The notes beneath the pieces were generated by a model that did no database searches, was not told the DNA's origin, and worked only from the letters and a program-made list of their open reading frames with translations. Below, in pieces: positions 36,044 to 44,703 of a stretch of DNA of 64,000 nt. The position numbers and the translations under genes are program-made. Every line of letters begins with the position of its first letter. The first letter of the stretch is position 1. The stretch comes from Clostridioides difficile (GTDB lineage: Bacteria > Bacillota > Clostridia > Peptostreptococcales > Peptostreptococcaceae): assembly GCA_012955965.1 (NCBI GenBank), contig JABBZI010000010.1, forward strand, positions 1 through 64,000, in the 5' to 3' direction.

Positions 36044-36883
36044 ATGAATTTTAAAAAAATGAGTAATGCTAAAGTCTCGGTAATGGCGGTTGTTTTATCA
36101 GTTGGAATATTATCGGGGTACTCTGCACTTAATAAACAAGTAACATTAGTCGTAAAGGGAGAAGAAAGAACTATATCAACATTTAGTTCTAATGTAGGAG
36201 ATCTTTTAGAATCTCAAAACATTAGCTATGATGCAAATGATATAGTTACTTTGGATGAAAACTCAAAGTTATCTAATGGAGATAAAATAGAAGTAATTGA
36301 TGTAAAGGAAAAGACAGTTGTAGAAACTAAAGATATTCCATTTGAAGTTACAGTTGTTGAAGATGGTTCTTTATCAAAGGGAGATTCTGAAGTTAAAGAA
36401 GAAGGAAAATCTGGCAAAAGTGAATTAATATATAAAGAAACTTATCACAATGGAAAGAAAGTAGAAAAGGAATTTGTGAAAAAAGTTGTTAAAACTGAGC
36501 CTGTAAACAAAGTAGTAAACAAAGGAACAAAAGTAGAGATGCAAGTAGCTTCATCAAGGGGAGAAAACTCAAGAAGAATGGCTTCATCATCATCTAGTAA
36601 TAGTAGTAGTAACAATGGTAAAAATATGAGAGTAGTAGCAACTGCATATAGTGGTCATAGTATAACTGCTACAGGAACAAAGCCTAAGTGGGGAACGATA
36701 GCTGTAGACCCTAAGGTTATACCATATGGAACTAAGGTTTATATACCTCAATTTGATATGGTATTTACTGCAGAAGACTGTGGTGGAGCAATAAAAGGAA
36801 ATAAAATTGATATATTTATGAATGACTCAAAAACAGTTTATAACTGGGGAAGAAAAACTATAGATATACGTATATTAAAATAA
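36044..36883 (+). CDS. Secreted YabE-like protein with DUF348/G5 and 3D domains
   Basis: 279-aa exported protein with an N-terminal hydrophobic segment (residues about 10-28). A ubiquitin-like DUF348 repeat follows (QVTLVVKGEERTISTF), then a G5 domain (about 85-170, with YKETYHNGKKVEKE), a Ser/Asn linker, and a C-terminal 3D domain with its conserved aspartates (VATAYSG, IAVDPKVIP, FTAEDCGG, KIDIFM). The 3D domain is the lytic-transglycosylase-type fold of Rpf2/YabE/YuiC and MltA. A peptidoglycan-remodelling role is likely. GGGAGG precedes the ATG. Confidence 0.88.
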   Translation: MNFKKMSNAKVSVMAVVLSVGILSGYSALNKQVTLVVKGEERTISTFSSNVGDLLESQNISYDANDIVTLDENSKLSNGDKIEVIDVKEKTVVETKDIPFEVTVVEDGSLSKGDSEVKEEGKSGKSELIYKETYHNGKKVEKEFVKKVVKTEPVNKVVNKGTKVEMQVASSRGENSRRMASSSSSNSSSNNGKNMRVVATAYSGHSITATGTKPKWGTIAVDPKVIPYGTKVYIPQFDMVFTAEDCGGAIKGNKIDIFMNDSKTVYNWGRKTIDIRILK

Positions 36884-36902
36884 TTATATAATCTATATTT
36901 GT

Positions 36903-36975
36903 ACTGGAAATTATATTTTGATTAATATAGAGAGGAAACTCTTTATATATACATAAAATATAATTTCCAGTTTTT
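36903..36975 (+). terminator. Long terminator hairpin after the 3D-domain gene
   Basis: ACTGGAAATTATATTTT (36903-36919) and its perfect complement (36955-36971) enclose an inner small hairpin around AGAGAGGAAACTCT, followed by four T. It isolates the gene from selC. Confidence 0.85.
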
Positions 36976-37070
36976 AATTTTATGCATATAATAAAAAAGT
37001 AAATTTTAACCATGTATAGATAAAAGCTATTTAAATTATAATTTACTATCAGATAAATCTATAAAAATTG

Positions 37071-37099
37071 TTGCAAAGAGTCAAAATATATGATATTAT
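37071..37099 (+). promoter_or_regulatory. Promoter of selC (tRNA-Sec)
   Basis: TTGCAA (37071-37076), 17-bp spacer, then TATTAT (37094-37099) with a TG two bases ahead. Transcription would start near 37106, about 20 nt before the tRNA. Confidence 0.7.
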
Positions 37100-37126
37100 A
37101 GATTTCGTTGAGAAGCATTTCACTAT

Positions 37127-37223
37127 GGGAGTGGATGGGTGCCGGTGTGCCCTCTAGTCTTCAAAACTAGTATGAGGGGTTAAGAGCCTCTTAGGTGGGT
37201 TCGATTCCCACGCATTCCCGCCA
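37127..37223 (+). tRNA. selC: tRNA-Sec (anticodon UCA)
   Basis: 97-nt gene with encoded CCA. It has the anticodon loop CTTCAAA (TCA at 37161-37163) on stem CTAGT/ACTAG, a six-bp D stem with four-nt CGGT loop (37137-37152), a long variable arm (about 37171-37194) and T stem GTGGG/CCCAC. The acceptor pairs GGGAGTG with CATTCCC over seven bp, and position 8 is a G-G mismatch (37134 and 37212) where E. coli has C-G. Long D stem, long variable arm and UCA anticodon are diagnostic. It serves the selD-selA-selB system 16-20 kb upstream. Confidence 0.95.
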
Positions 37224-37230
37224 GTATATA

Positions 37231-37265
37231 AAAGGTATCTTTTAATATTAAAAGATACCTTTTTA
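37231..37265 (+). terminator. Terminator of selC
   Basis: A perfect 32-bp palindrome (arms 37231-37246 and 37247-37262) ending in a T run, 7 bp after the tRNA. Confidence 0.92.
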
Positions 37266-37375
37266 AATTTATTTTAAGATGATTTAGTTTTAATGATATA
37301 TAATATTTTAGTATTATATAATGTGAAATTTATAATACTATTATTGTTTAGATAAAAATCTAGGAGAGTGAAAAG

Positions 37376-38083
37376 ATGGAAAATAATTTTACAACGAGAA
37401 CTAGTTTTCTAGTTGGAGATGATGGAATAGAAAAACTTAATAATTCAAATGTAATAGTATTTGGAGTTGGAGGAGTTGGTAGTTTTACTGTTGAAGCTCT
37501 AGCAAGAGCTGGAGTTGGTAGTCTTACTATTGTGGATTTTGATGATGTGGATATAACAAATATAAATAGACAAATACCAGCATTACATTCAACTGTAGGA
37601 AAGTATAAAGTTGATGTAATGGAAGAGAGAATCTTGGATATAAACCCTAATATCAATATAAAAAAAATAAGAAGTCTTTATAATAAAGACACTAGTGATG
37701 AAATATTGACTGAAAGATACGATTATGTTGTGGATGCAATAGATATGGTAAGTTCTAAAATACATCTAATTGAAACCTGTGAAAAAAAAGGCTTAAAAAT
37801 AATAAGTTCTATGGGGATGGGGAATAAATTAGACCCAACTAAAATAGTCGTTACTGATATACACAAAACAAGTACTTGCCCTTTAGCTAAAGTTATGAGG
37901 AAAGAGCTTAGAGACAGAGGCATTAAAAAATTAAAAGTAGTATATTCAACTGAACAACCAATAGAACTTAAAAAGGAAGTAATGAATGGGAGAAAAGTAA
38001 CGCCAGGGAGCGTATCATTTGTTCCATCTGTAGGAGGACTAATAATTGCATCTGTAATAGTGAATGAATTATTAGAACAATAA
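37376..38083 (+). CDS. tcdA: tRNA threonylcarbamoyladenosine dehydratase (ThiF/MoeB/HesA superfamily)
   Basis: 235-aa E1-like enzyme that converts t6A to cyclic ct6A at position 37 of ANN-decoding tRNAs. The adenylation motif VFGVGGVGSFTVEALARAG is near the N-terminus, followed by VDFDDVDITNINRQ (with the Arg finger), CPLAKVMRKELR and the C-terminal TPGSVSFVPSVGG typical of TcdA/YgdL rather than MoeB or ThiF. GGAGAGTG precedes the ATG. Its location just after tRNA-Sec is probably coincidental. Confidence 0.92.
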   Translation: MENNFTTRTSFLVGDDGIEKLNNSNVIVFGVGGVGSFTVEALARAGVGSLTIVDFDDVDITNINRQIPALHSTVGKYKVDVMEERILDINPNINIKKIRSLYNKDTSDEILTERYDYVVDAIDMVSSKIHLIETCEKKGLKIISSMGMGNKLDPTKIVVTDIHKTSTCPLAKVMRKELRDRGIKKLKVVYSTEQPIELKKEVMNGRKVTPGSVSFVPSVGGLIIASVIVNELLEQ

Positions 38084-38124
38084 GTTGAATATTTTAATTT
38101 ATAAAGTTTAAATACGTATTTTAA

Positions 38125-38174
38125 AGGCTAAAAGTATCAATGTAAAACTATCTTACTATTGATACTTTTAGCCT
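38125..38174. terminator. Convergent terminator hairpin
   Basis: AGGCTAAAAGTATCAAT and ATTGATACTTTTAGCCT form a perfect 17-bp stem between tcdA (plus) and the MBL lipoprotein gene (minus). T-rich flanks are modest on both sides. Confidence 0.8.
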
Positions 38175-38203
38175 AATTATATTATGTAGTTTTATTTTTT
38201 ATA

Positions 38204-39040
38204 TTATGTATCTATTTCATATTTATATTTTGTAAATATTATTTCTCCATCACTATAAAAGACGATATCACCTATTTTATCTGTTCTATAAATTGATACA
38301 TGGTTTTGTTTCAAATTGTTGAGAACTTCTTTATGAGGATGACCATATTGATTTTTATATCCACATGATATTGCAGCTATATCTGGATTAATTCTTTTTA
38401 TAAATTCTAAAGATGATGATGAATTACTTCCATGGTGACCTATTTTTATAAAATTAATATTGTTCAATTCAAAAGAGTGTAAGATTTCTTTTTCAATTGA
38501 TTCTTCCGCATCACCCATAAATAAAAATGAATTATTATTAAAAGTTAGTTCAAAAACTATTGAATTTAAATTTGATTCTTCTTGTATATATGATGGACTT
38601 AATACATATATATTTATATTGTTATCGATATTTAAAATATCATCTTTATAGAGATATTGAATAGAGAGGTTTTTGTCAGTACAAGAATTTATTAGATTTT
38701 GATAAGATTCACTACTTGTTGATTGTTCAGGCATATATATAGAAAGTACATTAAATTTTTTTACAACGTTATCAAGACTTCCTATATGGTCAGAATCTGG
38801 ATGTGTAGCTATTATTATATCAATAGTTTTTATTTTTTTATGTTTCAAATAACTAGTAACTATATTTCCACTATCTTCATCACCTCCATCAATTAATATA
38901 TTTTTATTTGTAGGTGTTTGTACTAAAATACTATCACCTTGTCCCACATCTATCATATGTATAGATAGTAGAGATTTTTTGTCACAACCGCTTAAAAGTG
39001 ATATTATAATAAGTATTAATAAAAAAATTTTATTTCTCAA
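38204..39040 (-). CDS. ComEC-type metallo-beta-lactamase fold lipoprotein
   Basis: 278-aa exported hydrolase. It begins with a lipoprotein signal peptide (LLILIIISLLSGC, lipobox cysteine C19) from a TTG start 10 nt after GGAG. The hydrolase core shows HMIDVGQGDSILVQ, NILIDGG, the metal site ATHPDSDHIGS, LFMGDAEES and KIGHHGSNSSSS, all features of the ComEC/Rec2 C-terminal hydrolase domain. The ComEC encoded at 41.4 kb lacks this domain, so this may be the detached nuclease partner acting outside the membrane to degrade the non-imported strand. That pairing is inference. Confidence 0.88.
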   Translation of the reverse strand: MRNKIFLLILIIISLLSGCDKKSLLSIHMIDVGQGDSILVQTPTNKNILIDGGDEDSGNIVTSYLKHKKIKTIDIIIATHPDSDHIGSLDNVVKKFNVLSIYMPEQSTSSESYQNLINSCTDKNLSIQYLYKDDILNIDNNINIYVLSPSYIQEESNLNSIVFELTFNNNSFLFMGDAEESIEKEILHSFELNNINFIKIGHHGSNSSSSLEFIKRINPDIAAISCGYKNQYGHPHKEVLNNLKQNHVSIYRTDKIGDIVFYSDGEIIFTKYKYEIDT

Positions 39041-39222
39041 TAAAAAATCACTCCAGTCATTACATGTTTATATAAATTTATGATGGGTAATATAAGATAT
39101 ATATGACTTATTATATTTTATATTTTAAACAATATAAATGAAATTAATACCAAAATAAAATTGGAGTTTTTATAGATATAAAATTTAAAAAAATTAAGCA
39201 ATAAAAAAGGTAGGAGGATTTT

Positions 39223-40128
39223 ATGTTTTTCAAAGATATTGAACTAAATTCAAAAAAGGAGCTAGACCCATATTTTGATTTAGTAGATTATGAAGCTTGT
39301 GAGTACTGTTTTAGTACTTTATATATGTGGCAACATGTTTATAAGACAGGATATTATATAGGAGAAGATTTTGCTGTTTTAGTTGGTGAATACGAAGGGG
39401 ATAGTTTCTCAATATTACCACTAGCTAAAAGAGAAAAACTTCCAGAAGTTGTAGATTTTGTACTTGAATATTTTTCTAAAAATAATAAAAAGATATACTT
39501 AAGAGGTATTACTACTGAAGTAGTAGAATTTTTAAAAGAAAAATATCCAAATAGATTTGAGTATATAGAAGAAAGAGATTTATTCGACTATATATATGAT
39601 GCAGAAAGTTTAAGAACTCTAGCTGGTAAAAAGAATCAAAAGAAGAGAAACCATATAAATTATTTCTTAAAAGAGTATGCAGGTAGATATGAAGTCAAAT
39701 TATTAGATAAAGAAAACTTCAATGAATGTTTAGTATTAATGAAAGAATGGGAAAGTAATAAGGAAGAAAATAATGAATTTGATGAAAGTATGGATGATGA
39801 ATTAGTAGGTATCAAAAAGATATTTAACCATTATGATGTACTAAAAGATAGGGTAAAAGTGTTTGGTGTTTATGTGGATGGAAAATTAGAAGCATTCAGT
39901 ATAGGTGAGCTTTTAAATAAAAATATGGCACTTATTCATATAGAAAAAGCTAATCCTGATATAAGAGGTTTATATCCATTTATAAACCAACAATTTTTAG
40001 TAAATGAATTCAAAGATGTTGAGTTTGTAAATAGAGAAGAAGATTTAGGTATTGAAGGTCTGAGAAAGGCTAAACTTTCTTATCATCCTTGTAGATTTGT
40101 TGAAAAGTACAGTGTTAGGGAGGCTTAG
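39223..40128 (+). CDS. DUF2156 domain protein (GNAT-like fold)
   Basis: 301-aa soluble protein of the DUF2156 family, related to the catalytic domain of phosphatidylglycerol lysyltransferases (MprF) but without membrane segments. Recognisable stretches are YEACEYCFSTLYMWQHV at the N-terminus, RGITTEVVEFLKEKYP, KNQKKRNHINYFLKEY and FGVYVDGKLEAFSIGELL. Aminoacyl transfer is possible by family analogy, not demonstrated. AGGAGG precedes the ATG. The GNAT gene starts 8 bp downstream, so they are likely co-transcribed. Confidence 0.85.
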   Translation: MFFKDIELNSKKELDPYFDLVDYEACEYCFSTLYMWQHVYKTGYYIGEDFAVLVGEYEGDSFSILPLAKREKLPEVVDFVLEYFSKNNKKIYLRGITTEVVEFLKEKYPNRFEYIEERDLFDYIYDAESLRTLAGKKNQKKRNHINYFLKEYAGRYEVKLLDKENFNECLVLMKEWESNKEENNEFDESMDDELVGIKKIFNHYDVLKDRVKVFGVYVDGKLEAFSIGELLNKNMALIHIEKANPDIRGLYPFINQQFLVNEFKDVEFVNREEDLGIEGLRKAKLSYHPCRFVEKYSVREA

Positions 40129-40136
40129 TAGACTAT

Positions 40137-41321
40137 ATGGAGATTAGGTATGCTAAAGAAGAAGAAATAGAAGGCATAAAAGAAATTTGGAGCTATTGTT
40201 TCAATGACAGTGAGAGTTTTATGAAGTACTATTTTGATGATAAGTATAAATATGAAAATACTGTGGTAGCTTTAGACGAAGGAAAAATTGTTTCCTCTCT
40301 TCAGCTAAATCAGTATAAGTTAATACTAAATAATAAGGTATACAATACATCGTATGTAGTAGGGGTTTCCACACTTCCAGAAGGAAGAGGAACTGGATAT
40401 ATGAGTAAGGTCATTGAATTTACTTTAAACGAATTGTATAAAAAAGGGCAATTAGTTTCTATATTGATGCCAATTGATTATAGACTTTATAGAAGATTTG
40501 GGTATGAACACTGTTATGACCAGATTGAATATACTCTTAATACAGATGACTTAAAAAAATTTAAGTCAAGTGGAAAGATGATAAAAGCTGATGTATCACA
40601 AATTGATGATTTGATACAAATAGATAGAGCTTTTTTAAATGAGGTTAATGGTAATGTGTTAAAAGATGAACATTATTATGAAAACTTATTTAAAGAAATT
40701 CAATGTGAAGATGGATTTTTATACATTCATGAAGAGGATGAAAAAGATGGATATATAGTTTATTTTCTTCAAGGAGATAAAATGTTTGTTAGAGAGTTGT
40801 TTTATAAGAATATAGATGCTCTTAAATCAATGCTTAAATTTATATATAATCACAATACTCAATGTAAGATAGCTACTATATCTGCTCCTATAATAGATAA
40901 AATAAGATTTATATTAGACAACCCTAAAGATTGTGAGATAAAAATAAAACCTTTTATGATGGGAAGAGTTATAAATGTAAAGAAATTTATAGAGGATATA
41001 GTTATAGATAAGGATATTAATGGTTCGATTAATTTATTAATAGAAGATAAGTTTATAGATGAAAATAATGGTCTATTTAAAGTTTCCATAAAGAATCATA
41101 AGATAGCTATAGAAAAATCAGATAAAAAAGGCATAGAAGAGTCTCAAGAAGGCTTTGATATTAAATTAGATATAAATGCCTTAACACAGTTAGCATTTTC
41201 ATATATAGATGTAGAGGAAGCTATTTTCTTAAATAATCTGGACGGTGTTTCAAAAGAAACAATAGAAATACTTAAGTGTATTTTTTCTAAAAAAAATAAC
41301 TATGTAAATGAATATATATAA
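40137..41321 (+). CDS. GNAT acetyltransferase, Eis-like with SCP2-type C-terminal domain
   Basis: 394-aa protein. Tandem GNAT folds occupy about residues 1-290; the acetyl-CoA loop is VVGVSTLPEGRGTGYMSKVI (residues about 76-95). The last ~100 residues resemble a sterol-carrier-like domain, giving the Eis architecture. Some Eis proteins acetylate aminoglycosides or other polyamines, but this substrate is unknown. It follows the DUF2156 gene by 8 bp and ends at a terminator. Confidence 0.86.
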   Translation: MEIRYAKEEEIEGIKEIWSYCFNDSESFMKYYFDDKYKYENTVVALDEGKIVSSLQLNQYKLILNNKVYNTSYVVGVSTLPEGRGTGYMSKVIEFTLNELYKKGQLVSILMPIDYRLYRRFGYEHCYDQIEYTLNTDDLKKFKSSGKMIKADVSQIDDLIQIDRAFLNEVNGNVLKDEHYYENLFKEIQCEDGFLYIHEEDEKDGYIVYFLQGDKMFVRELFYKNIDALKSMLKFIYNHNTQCKIATISAPIIDKIRFILDNPKDCEIKIKPFMMGRVINVKKFIEDIVIDKDINGSINLLIEDKFIDENNGLFKVSIKNHKIAIEKSDKKGIEESQEGFDIKLDINALTQLAFSYIDVEEAIFLNNLDGVSKETIEILKCIFSKKNNYVNEYI

Positions 41322-41324
41322 AAA

Positions 41325-41368
41325 GGATACGTCAAAAGATTTTTAAAATCTTTTGGCGTATTCTTTTG
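41325..41368 (+). terminator. Terminator of the DUF2156-GNAT pair
   Basis: GGATACGTCAAAAGATTT (41325-41342) pairs with AAATCTTTTGGCGTATTC (41346-41363) with two G-T pairs, followed by TTTTG. Confidence 0.9.
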
Positions 41369-41439
41369 TTTATAATAATTTATATTGTTTAAAAATTTAC
41401 TATTTGAAAATAATCTAAGTAATATGTTTTTATATAGGA

Positions 41440-42729
41440 GTGATTATAATTCAAATAAGAAGGCCTTTATTAATTATATTAATATTTGTGATAGTTATAG
41501 CATTTATCACTACAAAAAGTAAAAAGAAAGATGAAGAACTTAATGATAGGATAATAACTGTACAAGGAGTAGTTAAAGGAAAAATTGAAAAGAAAAAATA
41601 CAATCAGTATAAAGTTGGTGCTTTTTTAATAAATGATTATACAAGGCATAAAACTTTGAAAATTGGACAAGAAGTTAATATTACAGGAAAATTTAAGAGT
41701 TTAGATAAGATGAAGTATGATGATTTTGATTATGGAAGGTATATAAAAAGTACTGGATATAGAGGCATAATATATATAAATAACTATAAAGTTATTGGTA
41801 AAAATAAAATATACTCTTTAGTTGGAAAAATAAAGCTTTATATAAGTAAGACTTACAGATATTTATATAAAAAAAATTCTGATTTTATAAATTCTATATT
41901 GTTGGCTGAAGTTGAAAATCTAACTGACGAACAAAAAGAAATATTCACTAGAACTGGAACTAGCCATGTAATATCTATATCAGGTCTTCATACAGGTATA
42001 CTTTGTGTAATTATATCTTTTTTATTAAGAGGTATAAATAAATTGTATAAATTATTAATATTGTCGATTTTTATAACTTTATATTGTATAATGGTAGGTG
42101 CGTCTCCATCCATAATTAGGTCTATAACATTTGTTATAGTTTTCTATTTATCAATATTTATTGATAGAAAAAAGGATGGTATATCAACATTGTCTCTAAT
42201 AGGGATAGTTTTAATTATGAATAACCCCTATGTTATATATAATGTAAGCTTTCAATTGTCTTTTTTAGCTACACTTTCTATATTGATATTCTACAATAAA
42301 ATAAATAGTATTATAAAATTAAGTATGGTATCATTGACAATATCATCGAATATATTAACTCTACCTATAATTTATTATACATTTAAAGGAATACCATTGC
42401 TTTCAATTATAGGAAATTTGATTATAGTACCATTTGTAGGTGTAATAATGTATTTGAGTATTTCAAGCTTAATAGTATTTAGAGTAAGTGTAGTAATAGC
42501 TAAAATTATATCCTTTTTTAATAGTTCATTGATAGAAAGTATATTTTTTTTACTAGACAAGCTCAGCAATTTAAATTTTGCATATATTAATATAGAAAAT
42601 CCTAAATTTTATATTGTAGTGATTTATTACATAGGAGTGTTTTTTTACATATTTTACATAGAAGGAAAAGAGATAAAGGAGCAAGAAAATGGATTACAAG
42701 GATATTATAAGGAATGTAAAAGAGAATAA
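41440..42729 (+). CDS. comEC: ComEC/Rec2 family competence channel protein, lacking the hydrolase domain
   Basis: About 427-429 aa membrane protein that forms the DNA uptake channel in naturally transformable bacteria. It has an N-terminal membrane segment, a DUF4131-like OB-type region (30-130) and the competence domain with about eight helices, including TRTGTSHVISISGLHTGIL and MVGASPSIIRS. B. subtilis ComEC is ~776 aa and carries a C-terminal metallo-beta-lactamase domain, which is absent here. The start is uncertain: a GTG at 41440 overlaps TAGGAG, and an ATT at 41449 has ideal spacing. The gene overlaps holA by 41 nt. Confidence 0.88.
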   Translation: MIIIQIRRPLLIILIFVIVIAFITTKSKKKDEELNDRIITVQGVVKGKIEKKKYNQYKVGAFLINDYTRHKTLKIGQEVNITGKFKSLDKMKYDDFDYGRYIKSTGYRGIIYINNYKVIGKNKIYSLVGKIKLYISKTYRYLYKKNSDFINSILLAEVENLTDEQKEIFTRTGTSHVISISGLHTGILCVIISFLLRGINKLYKLLILSIFITLYCIMVGASPSIIRSITFVIVFYLSIFIDRKKDGISTLSLIGIVLIMNNPYVIYNVSFQLSFLATLSILIFYNKINSIIKLSMVSLTISSNILTLPIIYYTFKGIPLLSIIGNLIIVPFVGVIMYLSISSLIVFRVSVVIAKIISFFNSSLIESIFFLLDKLSNLNFAYINIENPKFYIVVIYYIGVFFYIFYIEGKEIKEQENGLQGYYKECKRE

Positions 42730-43732
42730 CTTTGAAAAAATGTATCTTTTTTATGGAAGAGAGTATTATTTAATCGAAAATGCAATAAAGGCATTTAAAG
42801 ATAGTTTAAACGAGGGAATGCTTGATTTTAATTTAGATATAATAGATGGAAAGGAAATAGTCTTAAATCAGCTTATAAGCTCTATAGAAACACTTCCATT
42901 TATGGATGATAGAAAAATAGTAATAATAAAAGATTTTGAATTATTAAAAGGAAAGAAAAAGAATTTTACTGATAGTGATGAGAAATACTTAATCGAGCAT
43001 TTAGACAATATTCCAGATACTACCACTATAGTTTTTGTTGTATATGGTGATGTTGACAAAAGAAAATCGCTAGTTAAGAAAATCGGGAATAATGGAATTG
43101 TTTTTGATTGTGATAAGCTTTCTGACATGGATTTATTTAAGTGGATAAAAAAATCTTTTGCTCTAAATGAAGTTATAATAGAAAATTCTCAAATAATGTA
43201 TTTTATAGAACAAGAAGGATATAGAGATAAGAGTAGTGAAAAGACTTTATCTGATTTGGAAAACGAGATAAATAAGATAAGTTCATTTGTTGGTAAGGGG
43301 AATAATGTAACTAACGAAGTAATTGATAAATTATCTCAAAAAAAAGTTGAGAATGATATATTTAAATTAATTGATTATATTGGAGAACAAAATGCTTCTA
43401 ATGCAATGAAAATATTGAATGATATGATACAAGAAGGTGAGTCTGTTTTAGGGATATTTTCTATGATAGCAAGACAATTTAAAATAGTGATGCAAGTAAG
43501 ACAGTTACAACTTGATGGATATTCAACAAAACTCATAGCTGATAAATTAAAAATGCATCAATTTGTTGTAGGAAAAGCATTAAAGCAAACTAAAAATTTT
43601 TCTGATGATATAATTGTAGAAATCTTAAATTATATATTAGAAAGTGACTATAAAATAAAAACAGGTCTTATAAGGGATACTTTAGCAATAGAAATGTTGG
43701 TTAGTAGATATTGTAAAAGACAAATTATATAA
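42689..43732 (+). CDS. holA: DNA polymerase III delta subunit
   Basis: 347-aa clamp-loader wrench subunit. The N-terminal AAA+ lid sequence KMYLFYGREYYLIENAI, the run LPFMDDRKIVIIKDFELL and the C-terminal helical domain (DMIQEGESVLGIFSMIARQFKIV) are typical of HolA. In Firmicutes holA regularly sits between comEC and rpsT, exactly the order seen here. The ATG at 42689 follows GGAGCAAG and lies inside the last 41 nt of comEC. Confidence 0.95.
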   Translation: MDYKDIIRNVKENNFEKMYLFYGREYYLIENAIKAFKDSLNEGMLDFNLDIIDGKEIVLNQLISSIETLPFMDDRKIVIIKDFELLKGKKKNFTDSDEKYLIEHLDNIPDTTTIVFVVYGDVDKRKSLVKKIGNNGIVFDCDKLSDMDLFKWIKKSFALNEVIIENSQIMYFIEQEGYRDKSSEKTLSDLENEINKISSFVGKGNNVTNEVIDKLSQKKVENDIFKLIDYIGEQNASNAMKILNDMIQEGESVLGIFSMIARQFKIVMQVRQLQLDGYSTKLIADKLKMHQFVVGKALKQTKNFSDDIIVEILNYILESDYKIKTGLIRDTLAIEMLVSRYCKRQII

Positions 43733-43750
43733 ATTAATAATATATATAAA

Positions 43751-43787
43751 ATAAATAGTAGTGTTATTCTAACTATTTATTTTTTTA
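43751..43787 (+). terminator. Terminator of comEC-holA
   Basis: ATAAATAGT (43751-43759) pairs with the AACTATTTAT segment (43771-43780) around a short loop, followed by a T run. Confidence 0.75.
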
Positions 43788-43804
43788 TTGTATAAATTTC
43801 CAAA

Positions 43805-43828
43805 ATAAAAAACCCCTACATAGGGGTT
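43805..43828 (-). terminator. Terminator of rpsT
   Basis: Read on the minus strand: AACCCCTA, loop TG, TAGGGGTT followed by TTTTATTTTG. It is 29 bp beyond the rpsT stop codon. Confidence 0.9.
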
Positions 43829-43856
43829 ATTATATATAAGAAATATAAACTGGTAA

Positions 43857-44123
43857 TTAAGCGTTCATACCGTTTAATTTTTGAGCTAATTTAGCTATTT
43901 TTCTAGCTGCAGCATTCTTATGTATAGTTCCTTTAGAAGCTACTTGGTATATTCTTTTTTGAGCGTATTGGAACTTAGCAACAGCATCTTCTCTGTTTCC
44001 AGCTGCAACAGCATCTTCGAATCTTCTTATTGCAGTTTTTATTTGAGATTTTCTAACTCTATTTAAAGCAGTTTTCTTTTCGATAACACCTATTCTTTTC
44101 TTAGCTGATTTTATATTTGCCAC
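43857..44123 (-). CDS. rpsT: 30S ribosomal protein S20
   Basis: 88-aa basic protein of the small ribosomal subunit. The start is the GTG at 44121-44123, preceded on the minus strand by GGGAGGTGAACACG, giving the canonical N-terminus (V/M)ANIKSAKKRI; upstream in-frame ATG codons would add non-conserved residues and leave the ribosome site inside the gene. Core segments TALNRVRKSQIKTAIRRFE and GTIHKNAAARKIAKLAQKL match S20. Placed convergently to comEC-holA. Confidence 0.97.
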   Translation of the reverse strand: MANIKSAKKRIGVIEKKTALNRVRKSQIKTAIRRFEDAVAAGNREDAVAKFQYAQKRIYQVASKGTIHKNAAARKIAKLAQKLNGMNA

Positions 44124-44674
44124 CGTGTTCACCTCCCTGTATTTTTTTATCATATTCATCGTCAACATATTAGATTTTAACAGAAATAAATCTAAAAATC
44201 AAGGATTATTATTTATATATTTTAATAATGTTTTTTATTTTGATTTTTTAGATTGTAGATTGTGTATAAATAATTTGCAATATCTTGTTTTTAGGTTGGT
44301 CTATTTTATGTTTTAAATATTTTAATATATATAAATTAATATTTCATTTTTGGAACAAATATTTTGATATAATACAAACTATTAATATACATTTTGATAG
44401 TATTTCCAATTATTATAAGATAATACAAGAAATTAATCATTTTTGTGGGTTTAGTAAAAAAAATTATGAAAATATAACTTTATACGATTAATTAAGATAA
44501 TCTTTATGTTAATCAAGACAAATTTTTTCATATTATTATCCTAATACTTAAGTAGATAAATAATATATACAAGAGATTTATATTATTAAAATATGCAGAA
44601 AATTATTAACTGCAGAGATTTTATTATAACTAGAAATTTCTACCTTCTCAATAGTATCGAGCGTATCAATATTA
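44124..44674. other. Gene-free AT-rich region
   Basis: About 550 bp between rpsT and the TetR-ABC operon with no convincing gene. Two short reading frames (44125-44316 and 44285-44491) are very AT-rich, hydrophobic and aromatic, lack ribosome sites and match no family I know. It should hold the rpsT promoter on the minus strand. No structured RNA recognised. Confidence 0.55.
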
Positions 44675-44703
44675 TTGACTAATTTAGTCATAAATAATAT
44701 AAT
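44675..44703 (+). promoter_or_regulatory. Promoter of the TetR-ABC operon
   Basis: TTGACT (44675-44680), 17-bp spacer, perfect TATAAT (44698-44703). Two identical palindromes overlap its -35 and lie just after the start site. Confidence 0.82.

Noticed and set aside
44124-44168. N-terminal extension of ribosomal protein S20
   Set aside because: The upstream ATG codons give non-conserved residues and would place the strong Shine-Dalgarno inside the gene; GTG at 44121-44123 is the start.
44125-44491. Two short reading frames upstream of the TetR-ABC operon
   Set aside because: Both are low-complexity, hydrophobic and aromatic-rich, lack ribosome sites and overlap each other; most likely chance frames in AT-rich DNA.
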